A stretch of DNA of 61,510 nt from Clostridiales bacterium Firm_08 (GTDB lineage Bacteria; Bacillota; Clostridia; Oscillospirales; QAKW01): assembly GCA_001604045.1 (NCBI GenBank), contig LVAN01000004.1, forward strand, positions 1 through 61,510. Direction: 5' to 3'. How positions within the stretch are numbered: the first letter of the stretch is position 1; each line of letters opens with the position of its first letter. Below are positions 9,001-15,228 of the stretch, piece by piece. The translations under genes were made by a program, and so were the position numbers. The notes below the pieces were generated by a model. It saw only the letters and a program-made list of their open reading frames with translations, searched no databases and was not told where the DNA came from.

Positions 9001-10084
9001 TGGTGATCGTGCTCGATGTCGTAATGTTGGTGAGCAGTGTGAGCGTGCTGCCCGCCGTCCAGTTAGTACTGCTTATTGCGGAAGCGAAGTTGTCATAATA
9101 GCGGATCGCGCCGCCGTCTTTAACTCTTGCCGTAAGTCCGCCCAATAAAACATAATTTGTTCCCTGATAATCAAACGCATTAGAGTTATTATTCTTGTCT
9201 ATAGTTGTGTAGAAATTGGTTAAAGTCGCCTGTCCATAGTTGTTATAGGCAAAACCGACCGGGTGGAACGTGTTGCCGCTGCGGACCGATCCGGCGAACA
9301 GGCAGTTTCTGAACGTGCAGACCGAAAGTTTTTCCCCGGCGCCGCCGCCCCAGCCGATAAAGCCGCCCTGCGCCGTGCTTCCGTTCAGACTTCCGGAAAA
9401 CACGACGTTGTCCATCGTGATACGGGCGCTGAGGGTGTGGCCGACGATACCGCCGAGGTGCGAGACCGCCCCGCCGTTGTAGCCGGTGACCGTCACGCTC
9501 GTCGTTACGTTATAGATCTCAAGCGTACTGCCCACGATGGCGCCCCGGTTGCCGGCGCCGACCAGGCCGGACGAATGTATGCCGCCGTTGACCGTTCCCT
9601 TTACGTTGAGGTTTTTGATCACGGTGTTGCACACGGCGCCGAACGGCGCCGCCATCGAGCCGTTATACTTGATGGCAACGGTCAGGGTGTGTCCGTCGCC
9701 GTCAAAGGTCCCGACGAACGGGATGTCAACGTTGCTCGCGTTGCGGTAGCCGAGCATCGTCGTAACGGAAATATCGTTCGTCAGTTTGAAGTATTTGCCG
9801 TTGTAATCGGTGCCGCCGTTATTGATATGGTTGCTCAAAAGATCCCAGTCGGCCGCGGACGTGATAAGATACGGACTGCTCTCCGTTCCCTCGCCCGTAA
9901 GGGTGCCACCGGACGTCTCGTTGCCCGTCATAGAGGTCATAAAACTCCCGCCGTTCCAGGATGATATGCCGAGGATGGTGCTGCTCAGCGTCAAAACATT
10001 GGTGGGAAGAACATACGCGAAAAACATCGCGCCGAACATAAGCAGCACGCTGATCCTCGTCATACGTCTAAATCTGTTTTTCAT
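3089..10084 (-). CDS. Giant secreted repeat protein: beta-helix modules, five MBG/YDG-like repeats, Cna-B-like domain
   Basis: A 2331-residue probable adhesin or surface protein. The N-terminus has a basic stretch and a hydrophobic signal segment (about residues 10-40). Residues 60-1330 are Gly/Asn-rich, with recurring LDLNGHGI, GGGIHVEGN and YGGGLYLKNG motifs typical of right-handed beta-helices. They are arranged in three large modules, each ending with MGDADP-type and EAEIGVPP-type segments. Five tandem repeats of about 88 residues follow (encoded at about 4296-5635), sharing LDYDGKAHTVTGY, NAGTTAMGL and TDGYQKIEPI. Next come a Cna-B/carboxypeptidase-regulatory-like domain (GTLYESDGKTPLAGADVSL) and a C-terminal beta domain. 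There is no LPXTG, S-layer homology motif or C-terminal membrane helix, so the attachment mode is unclear. GGAGGG precedes the ATG. Ligand unknown. Confidence 0.88.
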   Translation of the reverse strand: MKNRFRRMTRISVLLMFGAMFFAYVLPTNVLTLSSTILGISSWNGGSFMTSMTGNETSGGTLTGEGTESSPYLITSAADWDLLSNHINNGGTDYNGKYFKLTNDISVTTMLGYRNASNVDIPFVGTFDGDGHTLTVAIKYNGSMAAPFGAVCNTVIKNLNVKGTVNGGIHSSGLVGAGNRGAIVGSTLEIYNVTTSVTVTGYNGGAVSHLGGIVGHTLSARITMDNVVFSGSLNGSTAQGGFIGWGGGAGEKLSVCTFRNCLFAGSVRSGNTFHPVGFAYNNYGQATLTNFYTTIDKNNNSNAFDYQGTNYVLLGGLTARVKDGGAIRYYDNFASAISSTNWTAGSTLTLLTNITTSSTITIPSGEHTLDLNGHGINRTGATGNDNSGLVITMGGGVNLTVTGPGKITGGSGFHGGGIHVEGNSSLVLDNCEISSNTGHYGGGLYLKNGIITLKNGTVVKNNSATEGFGGSGIYAEGSGTLVLEGGTFTNNEIRNNNQYAVFLAGNANVQVSGAPVIYDNKYGSAQKNLYMYQAGDQHSIVRIAGALTDGTKIGAGQTTGAGEITSGWKDRMGDADPSEYFTSDNEAYDVFLNKNGEAEIGVPPVAILTVGETETKYTSFSDAVTAWTNASFGAVLTLQRDVTTTAAINFKGTKTLDLNGYGIRYAGSGRASVLIASTWHSNSAAAVLTVNDSNPRRLHKITLSGYRGTAAETVATMGNTAVDANGNGTVYVSGGYITGGTGTLLSGSVYIGGALYIRGDTKLVTINGGTFVGNACDFGGMMHSSHGAISLNGGSICYNKGNGAAFNLDGLSRLYLSGGEISYNTSGIRFATDNGDTVLSLGGSNGSTAFADNGEYDITLSSGKVINIAGALTNTTPIVVKMSTVGKFTYRWTTRMGETDPAQYFASGNSGYSVFLNENGEAEIGVPPAACVISGETKTNYNSFPDAVSSTNWTAGSTLKLMSDVTTSSTITVSSGEHTLDLNGHGIKKTGTGCVIKVNEQSTLNLKDSNTSTEHKYKIANPAGNGAGVATVDDTLTSGYQTFTGGYITGGYITGGYNYGAGINVEGNGAALNMYGGTIIGNRLTAGSTGGGGVCLQDWDKSGGFNMYGGLIIGNTANYGGGVYVRCGTMVMHDGEIRNNVANNNIGGALLAFGSSSTFIMEDGAINGNYAQHGGAIEASGGSTVSIFGGTITNNTATGKGGALTNQRSDGDSSPAVFNISGAPVFSGNTAGGKSSDVYLCNTAVLNLTEALTNTTPFGVSRSSATGAFTSGWKDKMGDADPAQYFTSDNSQYIIRVLDGEAHVTPPHIHNWNYTADGAVITATCGGDTPCFLEAQTLTVAAAGKVYDGTAVTATVTKSAAWSTGNGLTEPGAVTYSGNTDAGDYTATLTVGGASAVAAFTISPKSMASEVSVSAQNKPYDGNAYGISVVGPEGATVKFGTAADSCTLDASPTFTNAGTHTVYYEVTRKNYITVSGSAPVVITPISAVVTVVGSNSTLDYDGGEHTVTGYTATCGQPLYDVTKDVSFTGTATASRTNAGTTAMGLTSSQFANTNPNFCDVTFLVTDGYQKIEPICASVTVVGTASTLDYDGTAHTVTGYVASADTPLYDVASAFTFSGNATATRTDAGTAKMGLAPSQFTNTDANFKSVTFAVIDGFQKIEPIGASVAVTGNVSTLDYDGKAHTVTGYTAVADTPLYDVSANIAFSGIASATQTNAGTAAMGLTADQFANTSSNFKTVTFTVTDGWQKIEPIDATVTITGNVSNVKYDGKEHTVIGCKAVADTGLYSVLKDFTFSGSATVSATDAGTVKMGLAADQFANINPNFRTVTFNVTDGYIEIAPIDVTVTVTGNTATANYDGKAHTVTGYTAACDITLYDVAKAVSFSGSATASRIDAGKTEMGLAPSQFTNTDPNFGTVTFEITDGYQTVLTVDAAVKTVPASAKPAYNGSYRSLVAPGVAEGGTVLYALGKDMDNAPEDGYAANVPVAKEVGHYYVWYKVKADQNHNDLDAECVKVTLGEEDWITLTGTLYESDGKTPLAGADVSLTKGSVKIDAVVTGADGKYSFTVPAGIYNLVADHGDVTETMMVKALEDVKQDIVSAGGRTESVLKVSGESGSGFGVAVDGLDKEAKAIRADEKISAERDVTVQMTVKPETEKTSAKAQAIASAAVNKSLVYFDVKVEKTVDSETGAISETSNVLEIAVPFSKASRRGLMVYYTDGSTVSTLRESDSREEGTFFIDKENGFVYIYSNRFSTFAIGYTPYFRVNSTVSLGSFDGAATVTVAGQDNEEVFKLENVSLDQIRFPDIPKGKYTMTVSWRDGTTNTLTIPLTVS
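4296..5635 (-). repeat. Five in-frame tandem repeats (about 267 bp each) inside the giant surface gene
   Basis: Each unit encodes about 88 residues starting with VTVVGSNSTLDYDG or a variant and ending with VTDGYQKIEPI or a variant. Units 1-3 are most alike; unit 4 (NVKYDGKEHTVIG) and unit 5 (ATANYDGKAHTVTG) are more diverged. The pattern indicates expansion by duplication and is a likely site of length variation. Confidence 0.85.
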
Positions 10085-10168
10085 AACGATCCCTCCGTTA
10101 TATAATAAGGAATAGAAATCTTAAAAAAGACATAATGACCCAATTTCTCAAGGATAGCATAGCACCTT

Positions 10169-10185
10169 TTGTCCAAAAATTGTCC
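10169..10185 (-). promoter_or_regulatory. Direct repeat GGACAA-N5-GGACAA upstream of the giant surface gene
   Basis: On the minus strand GGACAA occurs twice with an 11-bp period (complement of 10169-10174 and 10180-10185), within two copies of TTTTTGGACAA. SARP-type output domains classically bind direct repeats one helical turn apart. The adjacent response regulator has a SARP-like output domain, so this is a plausible operator; the link is inference. Confidence 0.4.
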
Positions 10186-10229
10186 AAAAAAATCCGCTTT
10201 TTTCGATATTTTAACGAAAAAAGCGGATC
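10186..10229 (-). terminator. Terminator of the two-component operon
   Basis: A 14-bp perfect inverted repeat (10192-10205 with 10215-10228, arms starting ATCCGC and ending GCGGAT) is followed on the minus strand by a run of T. It lies 9 nt after the response-regulator stop codon. Confidence 0.85.
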
Positions 10230-10237
10230 CTGACAGA

Positions 10238-11038
10238 TTATTCTCTTTCTGTTTTCTGATACATAATGCCCTCGGTGATACTCGCCCAGGAATAGGAACT
10301 CATATACTCGCCGCGGAACGCGTTAACGGCGTCGATCTCCCCGGCGAAAAAGCGGTAGGCGTCGCAGACGAACTTTTCCGGCACCACGCGAAGTCCCCCG
10401 CGGTGCATTTCAAATATTTCCAAAATGCCGTATTTGGCCAGAGTATCCTTCAAAGCCCTTATGTATACATCCAGTTGTTTTTGCTGTTTTCTGTCATAAA
10501 GACGGTCTTCCCACAGTGCCGACGAGATCTCCGCCCGCGTAACGCTCCCGCCCTGCCGATCCACAAGATAGGCAAGCAGTTCCTTGCTTTTGGCAATGCT
10601 GAACTTGACCGGACGACCGTCCCTGAACACGTCGAACGCCCCGAACGTGCGGATCTCGGTCCGGCGGGGTTTGGGCGCCGAGCGCGGCGCCAGCGCGTAT
10701 TCGATGTCCTCGGCGAGTTTATCGTAGGTGACCGGCTTCATAAGATACCCGGACGCCCTGACCGCGAACGCGTCCTTGGCGTACTCCGAATACCCGGTGA
10801 TGAATATGATCGCCGTATCGGGAGAGATCTCTTTGATCCTTGCCGCGAGTTCCAGTCCGTTCATATCCGGCATATCGATATCGAGCAAAGCGAGATCGAC
10901 AGGGTTTTCGGAAAGCCATTCCAGCGCCGTCCCCGCCGATACGAAACCCCGCACCTCGTCGATGAGGGGTATCTCCCGGCACATCGCCGCGGTGTCTTCC
11001 ATCAGAATATGTTCGTCGTCTACACAAATCGCCCGCAT
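10238..11038 (-). CDS. Response regulator with REC domain and SARP/winged-helix-like output domain
   Basis: A 266-residue two-component regulator. The REC domain (1-120) has acidic residues D7-D8, phosphoacceptor D53 in LLDIDMPDMNG, FITGYS, and the conserved Lys in YLMKPV. The C-terminal part (about 128-250) begins RTFGAFDVFRDGRPVKF and continues KSKELLAYLVDR and DVYIRALKDTL. This is the winged-helix-plus-helical arrangement of SARP/BTAD-type regulators rather than LytTR. The ATG overlaps the kinase stop codon (TAATG), so the pair is translationally coupled. Targets are unknown; the neighbouring giant surface gene, with 11-bp-spaced repeats upstream, is the most obvious candidate. Confidence 0.87.
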   Translation of the reverse strand: MRAICVDDEHILMEDTAAMCREIPLIDEVRGFVSAGTALEWLSENPVDLALLDIDMPDMNGLELAARIKEISPDTAIIFITGYSEYAKDAFAVRASGYLMKPVTYDKLAEDIEYALAPRSAPKPRRTEIRTFGAFDVFRDGRPVKFSIAKSKELLAYLVDRQGGSVTRAEISSALWEDRLYDRKQQKQLDVYIRALKDTLAKYGILEIFEMHRGGLRVVPEKFVCDAYRFFAGEIDAVNAFRGEYMSSYSWASITEGIMYQKTERE

Positions 11039-12291
11039 TATTTCCCCTCCGCTACGGGGATCCGGATGGTCACCGTCGTCCCCTTGCCTTTTACACTTTC
11101 AATGGTGAGCGTGCCGCCGCACATCGTCTCGATCCGCTCACGCACGTTTTTGATACCGATATGGGTCCTGTCCGTCGACGCGGCGGCCGCCGCGTCGAAA
11201 CCGACGCCGTTGTCTATGACCGTGATGGTGTGATACCCGAATAGAAATCGCGCCCTGACGTGCACGCGCCCTTCCTCCCTGCCGCGCACGCCGTGACGGA
11301 TCGCGTTTTCCACAAGCGGCTGAAGCGTCAGCGGAGGCAGGGAAAATCCGCTGTCCAGAATGTCGTAAACGACGCGCACGTTTTCAAACCGCACCATTTC
11401 GATATCCGCGTACACGCGGGTGTGTTCCAACTCTTTCTCAAAGGGGATCAGATCGTCGGTATCCAGCGAGTCGAGGTTCTGCCGCAGATAGAGGCCGAAC
11501 TTTTCCGCCACCTCCGCCGCCTTGTCAGGATCCCTCTTGCAGAGGGCGCGGAACGTCGCGATGGTGTTATAAAGAAAATGCGGCTGGATCTGAGAGATCA
11601 TGATCCTGATCCGCTGGCGCGCCGCGACATCTTCCTGATAATCGCTTACAAACTGCAGATGAAACCAGGAATAAAACAATATACAGCACATCACGACGGC
11701 GATCGTCAGATAGGATACGATCATCTGTTCGCTTTGCGCGAAAGCCATATCCATAGTCACCGAACCCGCGATCAGCACCACGCAAAATATCGGGATGATC
11801 GAATATACTTTTCGTTGTCTGCTTCTATGAAGCATCAGCCACAGGAGATTGGCAAAAAGCAAAGCGGATACGATATGGCAGGTAAATCCGAGCGGTCCCC
11901 GCACAAAGGTGTTATCCGGCCGGATCTCAAACGCGACCGGCCAAAACGGCGTGACCAGATATACCGCCGTGTTGAACACCATCAGACACCACGCCGGCAA
12001 AAGTTTTTTTCCGCCGTCCGCGGAATGGTGGACCAGTACGATAAGCACCGGCAGGAGGATATATTCGCACATGCTGTTGAACATACGCGCCACCGGATCC
12101 GATCTGACGAAGGTGAACAAATAATCCAGCGTGTCGTTGGCGATCAGCGTCGCGACCGCCGCAATGGTGAGCGCCATTATTCTCTTATAACGGGGGCGGA
12201 TATACTTGTCGGCGATCACGGTGAACAAAAGACCGACAAGTATCAGCAAAAGGGGCGCGGCCGAAGTCACGATGGTGGTTTCAAATGTCAT
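11038..12291 (-). CDS. LytS/YehU-type sensor histidine kinase (His_kinase family)
   Basis: A 417-residue membrane kinase partner of the downstream response regulator. The N-terminal 215 residues contain six or seven hydrophobic helices with no extracytoplasmic domain, suggesting membrane or small-ligand sensing. The phosphoacceptor is in IQPHFLYNT (H238), followed by the N-box QPLVENAIRHG (about 325-334) and the G-box IDNGVGFD (359-366). I chose the ATG at 12291 (MTFETTIV), which has AGGCAGGA upstream and a promoter. The longer open frame to 12573 adds a Cys/Ser/Arg-rich stretch that runs through the promoter and is unlikely to be translated. Confidence 0.9.
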   Translation of the reverse strand: MTFETTIVTSAAPLLLILVGLLFTVIADKYIRPRYKRIMALTIAAVATLIANDTLDYLFTFVRSDPVARMFNSMCEYILLPVLIVLVHHSADGGKKLLPAWCLMVFNTAVYLVTPFWPVAFEIRPDNTFVRGPLGFTCHIVSALLFANLLWLMLHRSRQRKVYSIIPIFCVVLIAGSVTMDMAFAQSEQMIVSYLTIAVVMCCILFYSWFHLQFVSDYQEDVAARQRIRIMISQIQPHFLYNTIATFRALCKRDPDKAAEVAEKFGLYLRQNLDSLDTDDLIPFEKELEHTRVYADIEMVRFENVRVVYDILDSGFSLPPLTLQPLVENAIRHGVRGREEGRVHVRARFLFGYHTITVIDNGVGFDAAAAASTDRTHIGIKNVRERIETMCGGTLTIESVKGKGTTVTIRIPVAEGK

Positions 12292-12343
12292 ATTGTATTC
12301 CTGCCTTCCGCTCCGATTCAAGCTACAAACGTTTCTGTTTTCT

Positions 12344-12372
12344 ATTTTAACAAGAAGCGCGCTGAAAATCAA
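12344..12372 (-). promoter_or_regulatory. Sigma-A-type promoter for the two-component operon
   Basis: On the minus strand TTGATT (12372-12367) is followed by a 17-bp spacer and TAAAAT (12349-12344), about 53 bp upstream of the kinase ATG. Confidence 0.65.
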
Positions 12373-12529
12373 CCGTTTTAGTAGTTTTACCGGCAATGCC
12401 CGGCTTATAAAACACCGAACGAACGAAAAAGTGATTGTTCCGCCGCCCCTGCTCCGGTATTGAGCCGCTGTGGTCAGCGGGCAGCGGGTTTGACGGATGA
12501 TCCCCGGAAAAGAGTGAGTAAGTTTACAG

Positions 12530-12558
12530 TTGCACTGCGTACTTTGCCATGATATAAT
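12530..12558 (+). promoter_or_regulatory. Sigma-A-type promoter for the membrane protein gene at 12620
   Basis: TTGCAC (12530-12535), a 17-bp spacer, and a perfect TATAAT (12553-12558), 61 bp before the ATG. Confidence 0.75.
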
Positions 12559-12619
12559 GATATCAGGTAACAATGTAAGAGTTTAATTTCAGAACCAAAC
12601 GACGATGGGAGGGTATGTG

Positions 12620-13489
12620 ATGAGAAATCTGACGGTCAAACGAACAAAAAGTTTTGTCGGCAGCCTTATGAAAGTAAAGGTCTATGTGGAAGATCCCGCG
12701 GCGGCGGAGATCACCATAAGCGAGACGCCCTGCCGCAAGCTCGGGGAACTGAAAAACGGCGAGGAAAAGACGTTTCAAATAGGCGAGCAAGCCGCGAAAG
12801 TCTTTGTGATCGCGGATAAAGTAAGCAAGGAATACTGCAATGACCATTACCAGCTTTTTGACGGTCAGGACGACGTTTTTCTATCCGGCAAAAACATGTT
12901 CAATCCCGCCAACGGAAACGCGTTCCGGTTTGATAGCAACGAGACCATCGAGGTCTTGAAAAGCCGAAAGCACGGTACAAAAATAGGCTTGATCGTTTTG
13001 ATCACAGCCATGGTTGTGGGCGGCGTTTTCGGATTTTTGGCCGGTTTCGGTCTGTTTCCGAAGGAAAAGCCAAAAGAAAAAACATTTTCTTCAAACGGGA
13101 TCAGCATGACCCTTACAAATGAATTCAAGGAAGTTTCTTTTGAAAAATACACGGCCGCCTTCGATTCAAAAAACGTCGCGGTATTCGCCCTAAAGGAAGC
13201 GTTTACGCTGAAAGCCGATCTTAAAAACAACACGCCCGAACAATACGCCGATCTGGTGATACAGGCCAACGGTCTGGCGGACGCGGAAAAGAGATCCGAT
13301 AACGGGCAGACTTATTTTGAATATGAGTATACAAATCCCGAAACCAACGATACGTATCGCTTTTTCTGTTACGTATATAAGACCGATGACGCTTTTTGGA
13401 CGGTACAGTTTACCACGTTGAATAGGAACGTTGAAAAATATACTTCGCAAATCGAGAATTGGGCAAGATCAGTACGGTTTGACAACTGA
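12620..13489 (+). CDS. Single-pass membrane protein of unknown function
   Basis: A 289-residue protein not recognised as a named family. Residues 1-115 form a soluble, probably beta-rich cytoplasmic domain (no signal peptide). A strong membrane helix spans 121-146 (GLIVLITAMVVGGVFGFLAG). Residues 150-289 form an extracytoplasmic alpha/beta domain beginning EKTFSSNGISMTL and ending WARSVRFDN, a pattern like small stress-type or lipoprotein-like domains. I chose the second ATG (12620) because GGGAGGG lies 6-12 nt before it; the upstream ATG at 12605 lacks a good ribosome binding site. The gene has its own promoter, and the methyltransferase follows after 16 nt. Confidence 0.75.
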   Translation: MRNLTVKRTKSFVGSLMKVKVYVEDPAAAEITISETPCRKLGELKNGEEKTFQIGEQAAKVFVIADKVSKEYCNDHYQLFDGQDDVFLSGKNMFNPANGNAFRFDSNETIEVLKSRKHGTKIGLIVLITAMVVGGVFGFLAGFGLFPKEKPKEKTFSSNGISMTLTNEFKEVSFEKYTAAFDSKNVAVFALKEAFTLKADLKNNTPEQYADLVIQANGLADAEKRSDNGQTYFEYEYTNPETNDTYRFFCYVYKTDDAFWTVQFTTLNRNVEKYTSQIENWARSVRFDN

Positions 13490-13505
13490 CTGAAAAAAGG
13501 AAAAA

Positions 13506-14264
13506 ATGGAATTCAGAAAAATATTTGACACCATCCCCGAGCGGTTTGACAGATACAGACCGCGATACAACACGGAACTTTTTGAGGCGCTTACCGGGTA
13601 CGCGCGGATCGGGCCGGGCAAGACTGTGCTGGAACTCGGTCCCGGCACCGGTCAGGCGACGGAGCCCGTCCTGCGGACCGGCTGTGAATATCACGCGATC
13701 GAGTTAGGGGAACATCTGTTCGCGATGATGAAACAAAAATACGGCCATCTGCCGAATTTCCACATCGTAAATGACGATTTCATCACGCACGATTTCGGAG
13801 ATCAGACCTTTGATATGATCTACTCCGCGGCGACGATCCAGTGGATCCCCGAACAGGTCGCGTTTTCCAAGACGTTCGATCTGCTGCGTCCGGGCGGGAC
13901 GCTCGCGATGATGCTGACGAAAAGCGACTACAAAACACCGAACGAAACACTGTACGCTGAAATACAAAAACTCTACGACAAGTATTACAAACCGGAAACG
14001 CCGTACACGCACGGCTCCTTCCGATATGACAACGCGCCGGCATATGGTTACGTCGATTTTGAAAGACGGGAATTCCACGGAACGCGGGAAATGACCGCGG
14101 AGCAATACGTCGGTTACTGCGGAACACACTGCGATCATATCGTTATCCCGGAGCCCTATAAAAGCCGGTTTTTCGACGGACTGCGGGACGCCGTCCTCGC
14201 GGCGGGCGACAAGATCGTTTTTCTCGACACCTACGTTCTGTATCTGACCAAAAAACCGCTTTAA
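13506..14264 (+). CDS. Class I SAM-dependent methyltransferase
   Basis: A 252-residue soluble methyltransferase. SAM-binding motif I is VLELGPGTGQ (41-50), motif II-like acidic residue E67 occurs in HAIELGEH, and the IQWIPEQVAFSK region resembles trans-aconitate/ubiquinone-type methyltransferases. The C-terminal substrate cap gives no clear specificity. The ATG follows AAAGGA by 6 nt. It is downstream of the membrane protein gene and followed by a strong bidirectional terminator. Substrate unknown. Confidence 0.87.
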   Translation: MEFRKIFDTIPERFDRYRPRYNTELFEALTGYARIGPGKTVLELGPGTGQATEPVLRTGCEYHAIELGEHLFAMMKQKYGHLPNFHIVNDDFITHDFGDQTFDMIYSAATIQWIPEQVAFSKTFDLLRPGGTLAMMLTKSDYKTPNETLYAEIQKLYDKYYKPETPYTHGSFRYDNAPAYGYVDFERREFHGTREMTAEQYVGYCGTHCDHIVIPEPYKSRFFDGLRDAVLAAGDKIVFLDTYVLYLTKKPL

Positions 14265-14274
14265 AAAACTGAAA

Positions 14275-14306
14275 TGCGCTTTCCTTTCGGAAAGCGCAGT
14301 TTTTTT
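14275..14306. terminator. Bidirectional terminator between the methyltransferase and PHP genes
   Basis: A 10-bp perfect stem TGCGCTTTCC/GGAAAGCGCA (14275-14284, 14289-14298) has a TTTC loop and a T7 run on the plus strand. A T6 run lies on the minus side too. It sits between convergent genes. Confidence 0.88.
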
Positions 14307-14311
14307 GCGTT

Positions 14312-14343
14312 TATCAGGCGTTTTGTCCTTGTCGCGGGTCAGC
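14312..14343 (-). repeat. Dispersed intergenic repeat, partial copy (variant B)
   Basis: On the minus strand GCTGACCCGCGACAAGGAC is followed by AAAACGCCTGATA. It shares its first 20 or so bases with copies 1-3 and nearly all its length with 47248-47279 in the opposite orientation. It lies 6 nt after the PHP gene stop. Confidence 0.65.
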
Positions 14344-14349
14344 TTTGTC

Positions 14350-15213
14350 TCAAACGAAGAAACGTTCCAAAAAACGGCGCAATCCCTCAGGATATTCTTC
14401 CCCGCTGACAAGGCCGGTATCCCCGAGTTTCACAAGTTTGTTCTCCCCGTGATAATCGCTGCCCGCGGTAACGAGCAGATCGTACTTTTCCGCGAGAGAA
14501 AGCGCGATACCGCGCAGTTTTTCGGAAAATCCGGAATAATAAGCCTCTATGCCGCGCAGGCCGAACTCTTTCAGCCGGCGGATGCGGTTTTCCATATCCT
14601 CTCCGAGGATCAAATCATCGCCGCTGCCGTAAAACGGATGAGCAAGCACCGGGATGCCGCCGCCGGCGAGGATGCCGGAGATCGCCTTTTCGGGTCGGAC
14701 GTATTCGCTTTTAAATCGAATACGGTTCAGAAAATCCCGGATCGCCTGATCCCTGGTCTCGGCAAAGCCGTATTTCACCATCAGATTTCCGATGTGCGGT
14801 TTGCCGGGATTGTCAAGCGAAAGGAGCGCCTCGATCTCCTCTTGCGGAAAGGAAAACCCAAATTCGATTTTCAAAAAATCCAGCCGAACCAGCACCTTTT
14901 TTATACGGAGATCGTGCCCGTATTCCAGCACGTCCCGAAAGCCCGGCGCCTCCGGATCGGCGCCGTAACCGAGAATGTGGTATTTTCCGGCTTCGTCTCT
15001 GCAGGAAAACTCCACGCCCGGGATGAACAGCGGCCCGCCCGACTTGAGGAGAGAACGAATGATGCCGTTCGCCTTCACAGCGTCGTGATCGGTCACGGAA
15101 AAGACCCCGATCCCCGCCGCCGTGACCTTTTTCAGTATCTGTTCCGGCGTGTCGGTACCATCGGAGACGGTCGTGTGCATATGCAGATCAATGTTGCCGT
15201 ATTTATCCGTCAT
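14350..15213 (-). CDS. PHP-domain phosphoesterase
   Basis: A 287-residue metal-dependent phosphoesterase of the PHP family (RNase AM/YciV-like). Metal ligands are visible in DLHMHTTVSDG (H11, H13, D18), VTDHDAV, the PGVEFSC segment, VLAHP and a C-terminal GSDYHG. Family members hydrolyse 3',5'-bisphosphonucleotides or trim short RNA 5' ends; the exact substrate cannot be read from sequence. It is the last gene of the partner-switching operon, only 15 nt after the triple-fusion gene, so it is probably cotranscribed. The ribosome binding site AAGGGAG is about 11 nt from the ATG. Confidence 0.9.
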   Translation of the reverse strand: MTDKYGNIDLHMHTTVSDGTDTPEQILKKVTAAGIGVFSVTDHDAVKANGIIRSLLKSGGPLFIPGVEFSCRDEAGKYHILGYGADPEAPGFRDVLEYGHDLRIKKVLVRLDFLKIEFGFSFPQEEIEALLSLDNPGKPHIGNLMVKYGFAETRDQAIRDFLNRIRFKSEYVRPEKAISGILAGGGIPVLAHPFYGSGDDLILGEDMENRIRRLKEFGLRGIEAYYSGFSEKLRGIALSLAEKYDLLVTAGSDYHGENKLVKLGDTGLVSGEEYPEGLRRFLERFFV

Positions 15214-15228
15214 ATGCGATATACTCCC

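Larger units (their letters stand above)
12292..12619. other. Divergent intergenic region between the kinase and the plus-strand membrane protein
   Basis: This 328-bp gap holds two outward-facing sigma-A-like promoters (12344-12372 minus, 12530-12558 plus). The central 150 bp has no gene or RNA that I can support. Confidence 0.7.

Noticed and set aside
12292-12573. N-terminal extension of the histidine kinase
   Set aside because: Runs through the promoter, lacks a ribosome binding site, and the composition differs from the kinase.
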